Assembly (NCBI RefSeq): GCF_034087045.1
Contig: NZ_CP139247.1
Span: 7,652,001-7,716,000, forward strand
Length of the DNA: 64,000 nucleotides
Source: Chitinophaga sancti
GTDB taxonomy: Bacteria > Bacteroidota > Bacteroidia > Chitinophagales > Chitinophagaceae
Reading direction: 5' to 3'
The translations under genes and the position numbers were made by a program. The notes below the pieces were generated by a model that saw nothing but the letters and a program-made list of their open reading frames with translations, had not been told where the DNA came from and did no database searches. Below are positions 1 to 7,578 of this stretch, piece after piece (within the stretch, counting starts at the first letter, position 1; each line of letters starts with the position of its first letter).

Positions 1-123
1 TGAAATAGCTTTTCAGCTTGGGTTTGAGCACTCTCAATCTTTCAGCAAATTTTTTAAAGTAAAGGCAAAAGTGACTCCTTTGCAGTTCAGACAATCATTT
101 AATTAGTCTATTTTTTAAAAAAA

Positions 124-154
124 TTTGGCAGAGATATTTATTTTCTTAAATTTG
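124..154 (+). promoter_or_regulatory. Promoter of the initiator tRNA gene
   Basis: A Bacteroidota-type promoter: TTTG at 124-127, a 19-nt spacer, then TAAATTTG (TAnnTTTG) at 147-154. Transcription would start about 6 nt later, a few bases before the tRNA at 164. This is the cleanest two-part promoter in the window and a reference for the other -7 elements called here. Confidence 0.7.
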
Positions 155-163
155 CACCCTCAT

Positions 164-235
<72 letters not shown>

Positions 236-244
236 CAAAGTAAG

Positions 245-275
245 TCCCGGTGATGCCGGGATTTTTCTATTTTAT
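245..275 (+). terminator. Rho-independent terminator after the tRNA
   Basis: Six-bp stem TCCCGG/CCGGGA (245-250 and 256-261) with a 5-nt loop followed by a T-rich run. It ends transcription of the tRNA. It overlaps the 3' end of the convergent enoyl-CoA hydratase gene, whose stop codon is at 267-269. Confidence 0.75.
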
Positions 276-1067
276 ACTCCTGAGTAGCGATTCTATTTCC
301 AATTCTCCTGCTACTGTTTGTGCTCCATTTTCCATCGCCTTTTTCATGATCTCTGCGGTTCGCGGCGTGAATGCCAATGCAGCCCACCCATCATTCTCTG
401 CTTTAAAGCCTGCTGCCAATACTTTCTTTGTTGTGGAAATGATTCCTTCTTCTAAGGCAGCTATGTTTTGTGCCAGCTGGTCTACGAAGGCGTCAATTTC
501 GGCATCAGGCAGGGCACGGTTGATCCAACCATATTGCGCAGCGGTAGCGGCGTCGAAAAGATCAGCACCTAACATAATTTCCAATGCACGGCCACGGGTC
601 ATTTTTGCAGGAAGGTATTGGGTAGCGCCACCACCGGGGATAATGCCCATCAATGCTTCGCATTGTGCAAGCTTTCCTTTTTCTAAAGAAGCAAAACTCA
701 TATCTGCTGCGGTAACAAATTCAGCGCCACCACCACGGGCAATACCTTTTAGTTTTACGATAGTGACCTGCGGCAAGTTTCTCAGCATTTCGCCAACTGC
801 CTGAAATATATTTAATCCTTCGGGCGCTGTTTGCAGTAATTCATTCAATACATCCTGTTCATCGAGAATATTGATATCTACGTGGGCAATGAAGAAATCG
901 GGGTTCGCACTGTCAAAGACGATTACTTTTACATCATTGGATAATCCATGGAGGACTTCCTTTAAAGATTTCATCAATGAACCACTCAGTACATTCACAG
1001 GTGGATTATTGAAAGTAATATTTGCGACTCCGTTTTTTATGTGCAGATGTAATAACTTTGTTGTCAT
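267..1067 (-). CDS. Enoyl-CoA hydratase/isomerase (crotonase) family protein
   Basis: A 266-aa member of the crotonase superfamily, which acts on acyl-CoA thioesters in the cytoplasm (fatty acid or related acid metabolism). Visible hallmarks are the oxyanion-hole segment RGGG at residues 111-114 and the IPGGGATQ segment near 143-150. Glu137 and Glu163 align with the two catalytic Glu residues of true enoyl-CoA hydratases. The first oxyanion segment is FFIAHVD instead of the usual FSAGAD, so specificity may differ. It is divergent from an HxlR regulator that probably controls it. The exact substrate cannot be told from sequence. Confidence 0.85.
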   Translation of the reverse strand: MTTKLLHLHIKNGVANITFNNPPVNVLSGSLMKSLKEVLHGLSNDVKVIVFDSANPDFFIAHVDINILDEQDVLNELLQTAPEGLNIFQAVGEMLRNLPQVTIVKLKGIARGGGAEFVTAADMSFASLEKGKLAQCEALMGIIPGGGATQYLPAKMTRGRALEIMLGADLFDAATAAQYGWINRALPDAEIDAFVDQLAQNIAALEEGIISTTKKVLAAGFKAENDGWAALAFTPRTAEIMKKAMENGAQTVAGELEIESLLRSIK

Positions 1068-1083
1068 TTCAGAAAAGTTTTAG

Positions 1084-1091
1084 CAAATGTA
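1084..1091 (-). promoter_or_regulatory. -7 promoter element of the crotonase gene
   Basis: On the minus strand the bases read TACATTTG, a match to TAnnTTTG, 17 nt before the ATG at 1067. A T-rich stretch about 21 nt upstream could serve as the -33 element but is not a clear TTTG. Confidence 0.5.
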
Positions 1092-1118
1092 ATTGCAGTA
1101 TTGACTGAGATTAAAACT

Positions 1119-1136
1119 GCTATTGTAAACTATAGC
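1119..1136. promoter_or_regulatory. Possible HxlR operator (inverted repeat)
   Basis: GCTAT-N8-ATAGC, an 18-bp inverted repeat immediately before the HxlR start codon and close to the divergent crotonase promoter. HxlR proteins bind as dimers to short palindromes in such divergent regions. The assignment is inferred from position and symmetry only. Confidence 0.35.
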
Positions 1137-1139
1137 AAT

Positions 1140-1508
1140 ATGGAAAAGAAAAAACCGTACATCTGTACAATAAAGGATGAGAAGGAAATCAGGTATGCGC
1201 AGGATGCACTCTATGTGTTGAGTGGAAAGTGGCGAATACCTGTTGTATTAGCGTTGCATAATGGTTTGCGCAGGTATAGAGAGATTGCGCAAAGTATTCC
1301 GGGGATCACTTTTGCCATGCTGTCAAAAGAATTGCAGATGATGGAATTGAATAACCTGGTTGAAAGAAGAGAAGATCCAGATTTTCCCAGGAACGTAGAA
1401 TACAGGCTGACCGCCTATTGCGAGTCATTGTACCCGATTGTGGAAAGTTTGATCCACTGGGGAAGAGAACATCGTAAAGTGATTAGTACTTCCTCAACTT
1501 GTAACTGA
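1140..1508 (+). CDS. HxlR-family winged-helix transcriptional regulator
   Basis: A 122-aa winged-helix protein. The HxlR signature is clear: a Cys near the N-terminus (Cys9), then the SGKWRIPVVLAL helix, the RYREIAQSIPGITFAMLSKEL recognition region (given here in part), and the C-terminal dimer helix ending ESLIHWGREH. The family often responds to thiol-reactive or electrophilic signals through such a Cys. ATG at 1140 is preferred over an upstream in-frame TTG at 1101 because family members begin shortly before the Cys. It is divergent from the crotonase gene and is its likely regulator. Confidence 0.85.
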   Translation: MEKKKPYICTIKDEKEIRYAQDALYVLSGKWRIPVVLALHNGLRRYREIAQSIPGITFAMLSKELQMMELNNLVERREDPDFPRNVEYRLTAYCESLYPIVESLIHWGREHRKVISTSSTCN

Positions 1509-1645
1509 TGTTTCCACAAAATGTGACTGGCGACAGTGCGCCATTGCACAAAATACAATTATCTGATTATTACTAATTTGGATAGTTTCTCATCCAATTA
1601 AAAACCTGTTTGTACCGTGGAATTTCACATGTGATTTATCTAATA

Positions 1646-1665
1646 TGCAAAAGATAGCTTTTGCA
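1646..1665. other. Palindromic hairpin upstream of the sigma factor gene
   Basis: TGCAAAAG-ATAG-CTTTTGCA, a perfect 8-bp stem with a 4-nt loop and no following T-run, in the 276-bp gap between the HxlR gene and the sigma factor gene. It could end the HxlR transcript or bind a regulator. Nothing else is recognisable in the gap. Confidence 0.35.
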
Positions 1666-1784
1666 ACAGGCCATTGACTATCAATCATCTTCATTTTTTG
1701 CCAGCTCATACGGCATACTTATTGGCTAATTCCTCAATGCGTTTTTTTCCCATATATTTCTATTTGTAAATATTAATCAGAACT

Positions 1785-2750
1785 ATGCTACATCAACTTG
1801 CAAATATAGCAGACCATGAGCTCATGGCCAGAGCAAGAAAACTGAAAGATGAGGAAGCAGCAGGAATTTTACTTGAGAGATATAGCCATTTACTGGCGGC
1901 GGTTTCCTTGCCTTCTTTAAACAATTACGATAATACCCCTGATGAATTTTTCCCTTCTCTTTTAAAACGGCTATTTAAAAGTTTGCATACGCAGACGATT
2001 CCTAAAATAGGAGAATGGATGCAGTTTTTTATTAAGTCACAGGGAAACAGAGAGGCAAGGAATACGTATTATTTTCCGACTTCTGCATCCAGCGATATCA
2101 CACGGTTGGAGAATAAAGTGGAGAAGGCGAATAGCCATCTGATGCAAAGGAAGGAGTTGTCTTTGTATATGAAAGCAGCGTTTGATGAGTTGGAATCATC
2201 ACATAGGGAGATGTTGAAGGAGTTTTATTTTGATCAGAAGACGTTTGCAGAGATAGCGGCAGAGAGGGAGTATACAATGGATAAGATCAGGAAACTGATC
2301 AGGAGAGCGAAACAGGAATTGGCGTTAATTATTTTGGAAAAGTTGGAATATGCGAAGGTGAGGCCGATAGAATATGTGAATGTAGAAGAGGATGTGAAAA
2401 ATGCAGACGAGCATGAAAAGACGAAAGTGGTGAAGCGGAATAAGAAGGTGAAGATGATAGCCGAAAATGGGAAGATGGAAGTTGTAAAGATCGAAGAAGA
2501 TGTGAAAGTAGCATACGCGAAACCTGTGAAGAGTGCAAAGCGTGGATATGCGAAAGCCGCAAAGCAAAAGCAGGACGCGCAACAACCAGCGAACGTAGAA
2601 GAATTAGTAACAACTTTAGAACAACCAAAACCTATCAAACAGGAACCAGCTTTAATGCTGATCGTTGAAAATCCCGAAACACAAGACTATGCAAAATTTA
2701 GACAACAAGGACAAGATATTAAAGATCTTCAGCAGGGTTCGTTGTTTTAG
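1785..2750 (+). CDS. Sigma-70-like RNA polymerase sigma factor with a charged C-terminal tail
   Basis: A 321-aa protein. Residues about 9-90 resemble a divergent sigma region 2. Residues about 130-185 are a good region 4: AFDELESSHREMLKEFY, then the helix-turn-helix TFAEIAAEREYTMDKIRKLI. From about residue 195 to the end runs a Lys/Glu-rich low-complexity extension of about 125 residues that ordinary ECF sigma factors lack. The next gene starts inside this tail in another frame, so the two are translationally linked. The partner encodes a zinc-finger anti-sigma-like membrane protein, which supports a sigma/anti-sigma pair. Target genes are unknown. Confidence 0.7.
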   Translation: MLHQLANIADHELMARARKLKDEEAAGILLERYSHLLAAVSLPSLNNYDNTPDEFFPSLLKRLFKSLHTQTIPKIGEWMQFFIKSQGNREARNTYYFPTSASSDITRLENKVEKANSHLMQRKELSLYMKAAFDELESSHREMLKEFYFDQKTFAEIAAEREYTMDKIRKLIRRAKQELALIILEKLEYAKVRPIEYVNVEEDVKNADEHEKTKVVKRNKKVKMIAENGKMEVVKIEEDVKVAYAKPVKSAKRGYAKAAKQKQDAQQPANVEELVTTLEQPKPIKQEPALMLIVENPETQDYAKFRQQGQDIKDLQQGSLF

Positions 2751-3495
2751 TAAAGACCAGCTCCCCCGCTATGTAGATGGCCGTTTAACCCACATGGAAA
2801 AACACCTTCTCGAACAACACCTTGTCAATTGTGAACTATGCAGTGATGCGGTAGAGATTCTCCAAAAACCAAAATACCACGCGCAATACCAGGCTATGAG
2901 TCTGAAAGTTCAGGAACTCATTCGTAGTAGTAGTGATATTGCACCTGTGTTTGAAGTAGAACGTTATCAAAAGAAGATTGAAACGCAGGAAAGATTCCTT
3001 ACTTATTTTTGGAGTGTAGTGGCAGCAGCGATCGTAACCGGCATTGTTTTTCTGGCTGCTCAACAGGTAAAACATGAAAAAATTCATCCGGCTATTGCGA
3101 AAGCCGAACCTGTGGCTGCTTCTATTGGAGTAGCGCAAACGGATGCCGGAACGTCACTTACAGATATCGGCACAGCGCATACTGATGTGGTGACCAGTGA
3201 TGATAGTATTACTGCAGCGCCACCACCGGTTATAGCTGAAGCCGGATCGGATCAATCTCTTTATAGAACTGCCATGGCTTATTATTTCAAAGGAAACCTG
3301 GATGAAGCCATGCCAATATTTACAAAATTAATGACAGACACCGCCACCAGCTATGGAGAATTAGCGAGATATCAGCTGGCCATGTGTTTCAAATATAAAA
3401 AACAGAAAGCCCAGGCAAGACAACTATTTAAAGATCTGGTGAAGACGGACGGGCGAATGAAAAAGCGTGCACAGTTGGCATTGAATAACCTGTAA
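2689..3495 (+). CDS. Zinc-finger (zf-HC2) anti-sigma-like membrane protein with TPR domain
   Basis: A 268-aa protein. The N-terminal cytoplasmic part carries the zf-HC2 anti-sigma signature HLVNCELC (His-x3-Cys-x2-Cys) preceded by further His residues. One transmembrane helix (FWSVVAAAIVTGIVFLAA) lies near residues 107-124. An Ala/Thr/Asp-rich linker leads to periplasmic tetratricopeptide-like repeats (AMAYYFKGNLDEAMPIF; YQLAMCFKYKKQKAQARQLF). ATG at 2689 is chosen over an upstream TTG at 2665. It overlaps the sigma gene by 62 nt. Family knowledge suggests it holds the sigma factor at the inner membrane until a periplasmic signal arrives. Confidence 0.75.
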   Translation: MQNLDNKDKILKIFSRVRCFSKDQLPRYVDGRLTHMEKHLLEQHLVNCELCSDAVEILQKPKYHAQYQAMSLKVQELIRSSSDIAPVFEVERYQKKIETQERFLTYFWSVVAAAIVTGIVFLAAQQVKHEKIHPAIAKAEPVAASIGVAQTDAGTSLTDIGTAHTDVVTSDDSITAAPPPVIAEAGSDQSLYRTAMAYYFKGNLDEAMPIFTKLMTDTATSYGELARYQLAMCFKYKKQKAQARQLFKDLVKTDGRMKKRAQLALNNL

Positions 3496-3501
3496 ATATA
3501 T

Positions 3502-3544
3502 GGAGGCTGCCTCAAAAGTAATGTTGACTTTTGAGGCAGTCTCC
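3502..3544. repeat. 18-bp inverted repeat, terminator or insertion-sequence-end palindrome
   Basis: Arms at 3502-3519 and 3527-3544 match in 17 of 18 positions (the odd pair is G-T) around a 7-nt loop, with only a weak T-run after. It follows the anti-sigma gene by 6 nt, so it may be its terminator. The arm sequence ending CTCAAAAGT also resembles IS terminal inverted repeats, and a decayed gene lies next to it, so a transposon remnant is an alternative. Confidence 0.55.
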
Positions 3545-3626
3545 CCTTTGTATTATCTAAGAATACCCCTAACCAAGAATCGGCTGGAATAATTATAAGG
3601 AGCGATTCTTTGAAAACGTAAAAGGG

Positions 3627-3860
3627 ATCAATGTTTTGAAGCTCCGTCTCAGTGCAGGTTCCACGGGGAACCAAGGCATAGATGCTTACCAATCGCTGGC
3701 CAGGATTACCTATTACCCCTATAATTTCCCAGGAACGGTGGTGCCAGGTTGTGCCCGGGTACGGCATCCACAAAAACCTAACCTGGGGAAAAACCTTCCA
3801 GGTCAATGGAGCACTGGATGTATAACAGGCTTCGCAGTGCGTAGATATATTTATTAAAAC
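3627..3860 (+). pseudogene. Decayed fragment of a SusC-like TonB-dependent receptor
   Basis: In one frame (from about 3636) the translation reads LKLRLSAGSTGNQGIDAYQS, which matches the 'LKLRASYGxTGNQ' segment found in the barrel of SusC proteins, followed by LARITYYP. After a frameshift near 3735-3745 the reading continues as PGYGIHKNLTWGKTFQVNGALDV, like the SusC segment 'NPNLKWExTxQxNxGLD'. It then hits a stop and ends with VDIFIKT, matching the usual 'DYFIKKT'. No intact ORF spans it. This relic explains most of the 410-bp gap 3496-3905. Confidence 0.7.
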
Positions 3861-3866
3861 CGAAAT

Positions 3867-3898
3867 GCCCGTGGAGTTCTGCGGGCTTTTCCTATTTT
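3867..3898 (+). terminator. Intrinsic terminator
   Basis: GCCCG/CGGGC stem (3867-3871 and 3882-3886) followed by TTTTCCTATTTTT. It lies directly before the J-domain gene and would block transcription coming from the relic region. The -7 element of the next gene (3893-3900) overlaps its T-run. Confidence 0.7.
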
Positions 3899-3900
3899 TG
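3893..3900 (+). promoter_or_regulatory. -7 element five nt before the J-domain gene start
   Basis: TATTTTTG matches TAnnTTTG and ends 5 nt before the ATG at 3906. A start about 6 nt after the element would give an mRNA beginning at or next to the start codon. No clear -33 TTTG is seen because the terminator hairpin occupies that position. Confidence 0.45.
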
Positions 3901-3905
3901 ACCCT

Positions 3906-4898
3906 ATGTCACAGGAATTAGATAAGCGACCAGGGGAACTCAGTATCAAAAAATCCAGCCTCAGCAAAGAGCAAAAGACCTTTAATAAACTGATTCAGCA
4001 AATTGCCACACTCCGGCAGGAGTTGGCGGAGCTGACGGCTGTACTGGATAAGCAACGCCAGCATTATATCAAATTTATCTACCCATTCATACAACAGCTG
4101 ACTGATTTGCGGGGCCAACTGGCGGTGTTGATGAATGGGTTTATGACTATTTCCAAAGGCTTGTCTGACCATGAAAAAGAAGACCTGCGGTTGTTGATCC
4201 TGCAATTATTAAACGACATCTTCAGGTATCAGCAGGCGGAGCCGGAGGGGGAATTGCTGGATATATTCAATGCCTTGTCAGAGACCTCCTACCATGATAT
4301 CAATGAAGCGTATCTGACTAAACTGAGAGCTGCGGCGGCGAGTGATGAGACTTTGCCGGCACCTGTCAGTGCGACAAAACGGGAACGTTATAAAGAAGAA
4401 AAGGAACGGCTGCTGGATGCATTGCGCAGGAAGAATATTCAACAATTGTACAGGCAACTGGCTAAGTTTTTTCATCCTGATCTGGAACAGGATCCGACAA
4501 AGATACAATTGAAAGAAGAGTTGATGAAGCAACTGGTGATAGCGAAAGAGAAGGAAGACCTGCTGACCATGTTACAACTGGAGATTCAGTGGATTGAGCA
4601 GGAAGACAGACATCCTGATTCGCTGACGAATGATAAGTTACACCTGTATAATACCACGCTGAAAGAACAGGTGAAAGATTTGCAGGAGCAGATCAATTCG
4701 CTTTTCAATCATCCTAAATATGAGTTTTTGCAAGGGTTTGCAAAAACGCCGCAAAGTGCGAGGTTCATTGATTGGAAGAGTGAGAAGAATAACCTGGATC
4801 ATCTGCTGTATGGGTTTAGAGATATTATCAGCGGATTATCGCAGGATACGAAGAGTGCATTGAAGGTGCTGAAAAGTGTTTTAAAGCATAATACCTGA
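3906..4898 (+). CDS. J-domain (DnaJ-like) protein
   Basis: A 330-aa, highly charged and mostly helical cytoplasmic protein. The N-terminal half (residues about 25-75) looks like coiled coil with a Gln/Leu heptad pattern. A J-domain-like core is seen at residues about 158-225, with the diagnostic HPD tripeptide at 190-192 preceded by LYRQLAKFF. The HPD motif stimulates the ATPase of DnaK/Hsp70. There is no Gly/Phe region and no zinc-binding CxxCxGxG repeat, so it is a type III-like co-chaperone with an unknown client. Its stop codon overlaps the next start (TGATG). Confidence 0.7.
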   Translation: MSQELDKRPGELSIKKSSLSKEQKTFNKLIQQIATLRQELAELTAVLDKQRQHYIKFIYPFIQQLTDLRGQLAVLMNGFMTISKGLSDHEKEDLRLLILQLLNDIFRYQQAEPEGELLDIFNALSETSYHDINEAYLTKLRAAAASDETLPAPVSATKRERYKEEKERLLDALRRKNIQQLYRQLAKFFHPDLEQDPTKIQLKEELMKQLVIAKEKEDLLTMLQLEIQWIEQEDRHPDSLTNDKLHLYNTTLKEQVKDLQEQINSLFNHPKYEFLQGFAKTPQSARFIDWKSEKNNLDHLLYGFRDIISGLSQDTKSALKVLKSVLKHNT

Positions 4899-5158
4899 TG
4901 AAGTATCTATTTTTTATCCTTATTACCTGTTTATTATTTTCCTGCCATCAAAAAAAGGATCCGGAGATGGACTCGCAGGCTGGTTATTTTAATGCTGTTG
5001 CTAAGAATGATATTCCATTGCCGCCACCTGCGTATGGAGATTGGTTATATAAACATAAAGAAAAGGGACAAAATCTCGAAGCTTATCAGGCCACTAAACC
5101 GGTAACTGATAAGCCGGTTTCCCACCAGCGAAACATCAAGGCCATTAACAGACAATGA
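4898..5158 (+). CDS. Small lipoprotein, unknown function
   Basis: An 86-aa protein with a lipoprotein signal (LLFSC, Cys16 lipidated). The mature part is hydrophilic, with a PLPPPAY stretch near residue 40 and basic residues toward the end. It is translationally coupled to the J-domain gene by a 1-nt overlap. No family is recognised. Confidence 0.6.
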   Translation: MKYLFFILITCLLFSCHQKKDPEMDSQAGYFNAVAKNDIPLPPPAYGDWLYKHKEKGQNLEAYQATKPVTDKPVSHQRNIKAINRQ

Positions 5159-5325
5159 CTTAACTACCTGATAGCGACTCTGATCAGCACTCTCATTTAC
5201 GAAAAAGAGGAAATGACTGACTGGACCTATTATCAGCTTTACCATACAAATATTCTGTTTCACCCCGATTATAGATATTCTCTCTGGAATTTTTATTTTC
5301 TTTACTGATATAATAATTTACTACC

Positions 5326-6348
5326 ATGAGAATGTTCGTAATCGCCCTATTAGTACTCTGTTGTAGCTGCAGAAAATCGACCACTACTCCAGTTACAAAC
5401 ACTGATGATGATCTGACTGGACCAGTATCACGCCCCAGCAGTGGGTATGGTGCAGATGGCAGTTATACGGTGGACAGTGTAAGCTTTGATAGTCCTACCT
5501 ATACTGATAAGAAAGTCACCATATTCTACCCAAAAGAAGCGACGGGGCCAGTGCCTGTTATTTTTTATTCACATCCTTATGGAGGTGAAGAGGTGTCTTA
5601 TAATATAGGCTTGTACAATTTTATTGCAAAGAAAGGTTATGCAGTGGTGTTTGCACCTTATCCTACCACAGGTGTAACGGTAGATTCAAGGTATAATACT
5701 TTGTGGCAGAGTTTTCTGAAGGCGGTGAATGACTATCCCAATATTATTGACACTAAGAAGGTGGGATTTATGGGGCATTCTTTTGGTGGTGGTGCTTCTT
5801 ATGCATTGGCATATAAAGGATTTGTAGACAATGGATGGGGTGAAAACGGCCGGTTTATTTTTACCATGGCTCAGTGGTATTCTTATAATATTACCGATAC
5901 ACAATTGCAAAGTTTTCCTTCCAATACGAAATTGATTTCAGAAGTATATAATGATGATGTGACGAATGATCACAGGATGTCGATAGATATGTTTAAGCAT
6001 ATCAATATTACGGATGCGGAGAAGGATTATATTTTAGTGAAGCAAAGTGTGGTAGATGGATATACTTATACTGCTGCCCATGATTTGCCGAATACAAGAA
6101 CTGCTTATGATGCCTATGATTATTATGTGGTGTATAGATTGTTGGACGCGATGATAGATTATAGCTTTAATGGAAATGCGAATGCGAAGAATACGGCATT
6201 AGGCAATGGATCATCTGCACAGGCGACCCTCCCACAGGGCATGACGGCGCTGGAAGTAACGGATAGTCCGGTGGCGGGGTTTGCGCAGAGTAAGTATTTA
6301 TTCCCGTGCGGATCAAGCGATAATCCAAGGATTTCAAATTGTGAATAA
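5326..6348 (+). CDS. Alpha/beta hydrolase lipoprotein
   Basis: A 340-aa secreted lipoprotein (signal ends LVLCCSC, lipidated Cys near residue 13-15). The fold is that of an alpha/beta hydrolase: an N-terminal strand VPVIFYSHPYGG, the nucleophile elbow GHSFGGG with Ser152, and a probable catalytic Asp/His later (His about 243 in TAAHDLP). It resembles the dienelactone hydrolase or PAF-acetylhydrolase type of esterase. Pairs of Cys near the C-terminus may form a disulfide. It stands alone between lipoprotein and peptidase genes. The substrate is unknown. Confidence 0.7.
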   Translation: MRMFVIALLVLCCSCRKSTTTPVTNTDDDLTGPVSRPSSGYGADGSYTVDSVSFDSPTYTDKKVTIFYPKEATGPVPVIFYSHPYGGEEVSYNIGLYNFIAKKGYAVVFAPYPTTGVTVDSRYNTLWQSFLKAVNDYPNIIDTKKVGFMGHSFGGGASYALAYKGFVDNGWGENGRFIFTMAQWYSYNITDTQLQSFPSNTKLISEVYNDDVTNDHRMSIDMFKHINITDAEKDYILVKQSVVDGYTYTAAHDLPNTRTAYDAYDYYVVYRLLDAMIDYSFNGNANAKNTALGNGSSAQATLPQGMTALEVTDSPVAGFAQSKYLFPCGSSDNPRISNCE

Positions 6349-6387
6349 AAAACAAATTCCTGTTGCTGCCTGTAGCAGCAACAGGAA
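6347..6387 (-). terminator. Strong intrinsic terminator between convergent genes
   Basis: A perfect 13-bp stem (6357-6369 and 6375-6387) with a 5-nt loop. An A-run at 6347-6356 becomes a T-run when read leftward, so it terminates the leftward peptidase/SusCD transcript. It may also serve the rightward hydrolase gene. Confidence 0.8.
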
Positions 6388-6409
6388 ACGAGTACCTGCG
6401 GTGGCTTTC

Positions 6410-7573
6410 TTAATGCAATAATCTGATCATGACTTCGGCCGCTACCCGGCCTTTCATCTTTAGTTGATCCCTGCTGGTGTTATCTCCCACTTCATACGTC
6501 AATGCTTCTGCCCCCAACTCGCGGGAGAGCCAGCTTTTGGAAACATTCCCCCCATTACCACTAGGCTTTACCCTGGCTTTGAACCCGGGTATCGCCTGCT
6601 GGAATTCCTTTAACCACTGAAGGGTAAACCCCGGCCTGTTCGTATGCACTGAATCTTCATTGATGTAAAATACATCCCTGTATGTAGAATGAAAGTCAAG
6701 ACCGAAATACACCTTCGCCTCCTGTACAGCAATGGTCTTTTCCAGGTAGTCTTTTACCGCTTTCGTTTCAGGTTGTCTGAATTTATCCCAGTCACGATTC
6801 AGGTCCACACCACCCAGGTTATGCCGCCAGTCTCCTTCGTCCACCCCATCCGGATTTAACATAGGCATGATCAGGATCTCATATTGCTGACGAAAGCGAA
6901 TCGCTTCCGGCGTATTGGCAGTTACCACCCGAACGAATTCCTGCATAGCAAAATAACCGGTTACCTCCGGCGGATGCTGACGGCTTAATACAACTATAAG
7001 TTTTTTGCCATCACTCCCTGTTGTGTGCAGGGCCACGATTGGTTTGTGCAGAATGCTGTAACCAATAGTTTCGTGTTGCACATTGGGCAGACTATCTATC
7101 CAGTTGTACACCGCAACAGAAGGAATCACTTCCTGTGCTGCCACTATAAGTGAATCGGGAGATGTCAATAACGTGAACCATGCTTTTGTACTGTCTGCCG
7201 AAAGACGTACCTGTGTCGTATCTATCCATTGCCGGCCATCGTTGCTGATTTTAGGATCATAGCGATGTTGCTCTTTATCATAATCTAAACAGAGATGTAT
7301 GCGACCAGGCCGGTCTGTCCATACACTGAATGCATACCAGGGACTTGGATTGATGGGTGCATTTTCAGGAAGAATGGTAATCTTAAACGTACTATCATCT
7401 ACCTGCCTGATGTCATTCGCCCGGGCACCAGGAAAACGGTTGCTGAAGTGTACGCCCCCTTCAAAATCATACTCCTTTCTCACCTGCATCTTTACCTTCA
7501 AGGAGGAGGATGTTACCTGCTGTGTACCCTTACAGGCACACAACAGGAATAGCATATAAAATAGTCTTTTCAT
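6410..7573 (-). CDS. M14-family zinc carboxypeptidase, lipoprotein
   Basis: A 387-aa protein with a lipoprotein-type signal (FLLCAC). Residues about 30-150 form a beta-sandwich like the N-domain of cytosolic carboxypeptidases (PWYAFSVW at 78-85). The M14 catalytic domain follows: zinc ligands His200 and Glu203 (RQHPPEVTG), substrate-binding NPDGVDEGDWR and DLNRDW, third ligand His295 (LDFHSTYRD), and catalytic Glu361 (LTYEVGD). All key residues are present. It is predicted to remove C-terminal amino acids outside the inner membrane. It is last in the SusC-SusD-peptidase operon, only 5 nt after SusD. Confidence 0.83.
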   Translation of the reverse strand: MKRLFYMLFLLCACKGTQQVTSSSLKVKMQVRKEYDFEGGVHFSNRFPGARANDIRQVDDSTFKITILPENAPINPSPWYAFSVWTDRPGRIHLCLDYDKEQHRYDPKISNDGRQWIDTTQVRLSADSTKAWFTLLTSPDSLIVAAQEVIPSVAVYNWIDSLPNVQHETIGYSILHKPIVALHTTGSDGKKLIVVLSRQHPPEVTGYFAMQEFVRVVTANTPEAIRFRQQYEILIMPMLNPDGVDEGDWRHNLGGVDLNRDWDKFRQPETKAVKDYLEKTIAVQEAKVYFGLDFHSTYRDVFYINEDSVHTNRPGFTLQWLKEFQQAIPGFKARVKPSGNGGNVSKSWLSRELGAEALTYEVGDNTSRDQLKMKGRVAAEVMIRLLH

Positions 7574-7578
7574 TTTCT

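Noticed and set aside
250..804. 184-codon open frame on the plus strand at the tRNA 3' side
   Set aside because: Antisense to the crotonase gene, whose minus-strand product has all the family motifs.
3372..3806. 144-codon leftward open frame over the anti-sigma gene end and the SusC relic
   Set aside because: It covers two unrelated elements and has no recognisable motif; the relic's matches are on the plus strand.
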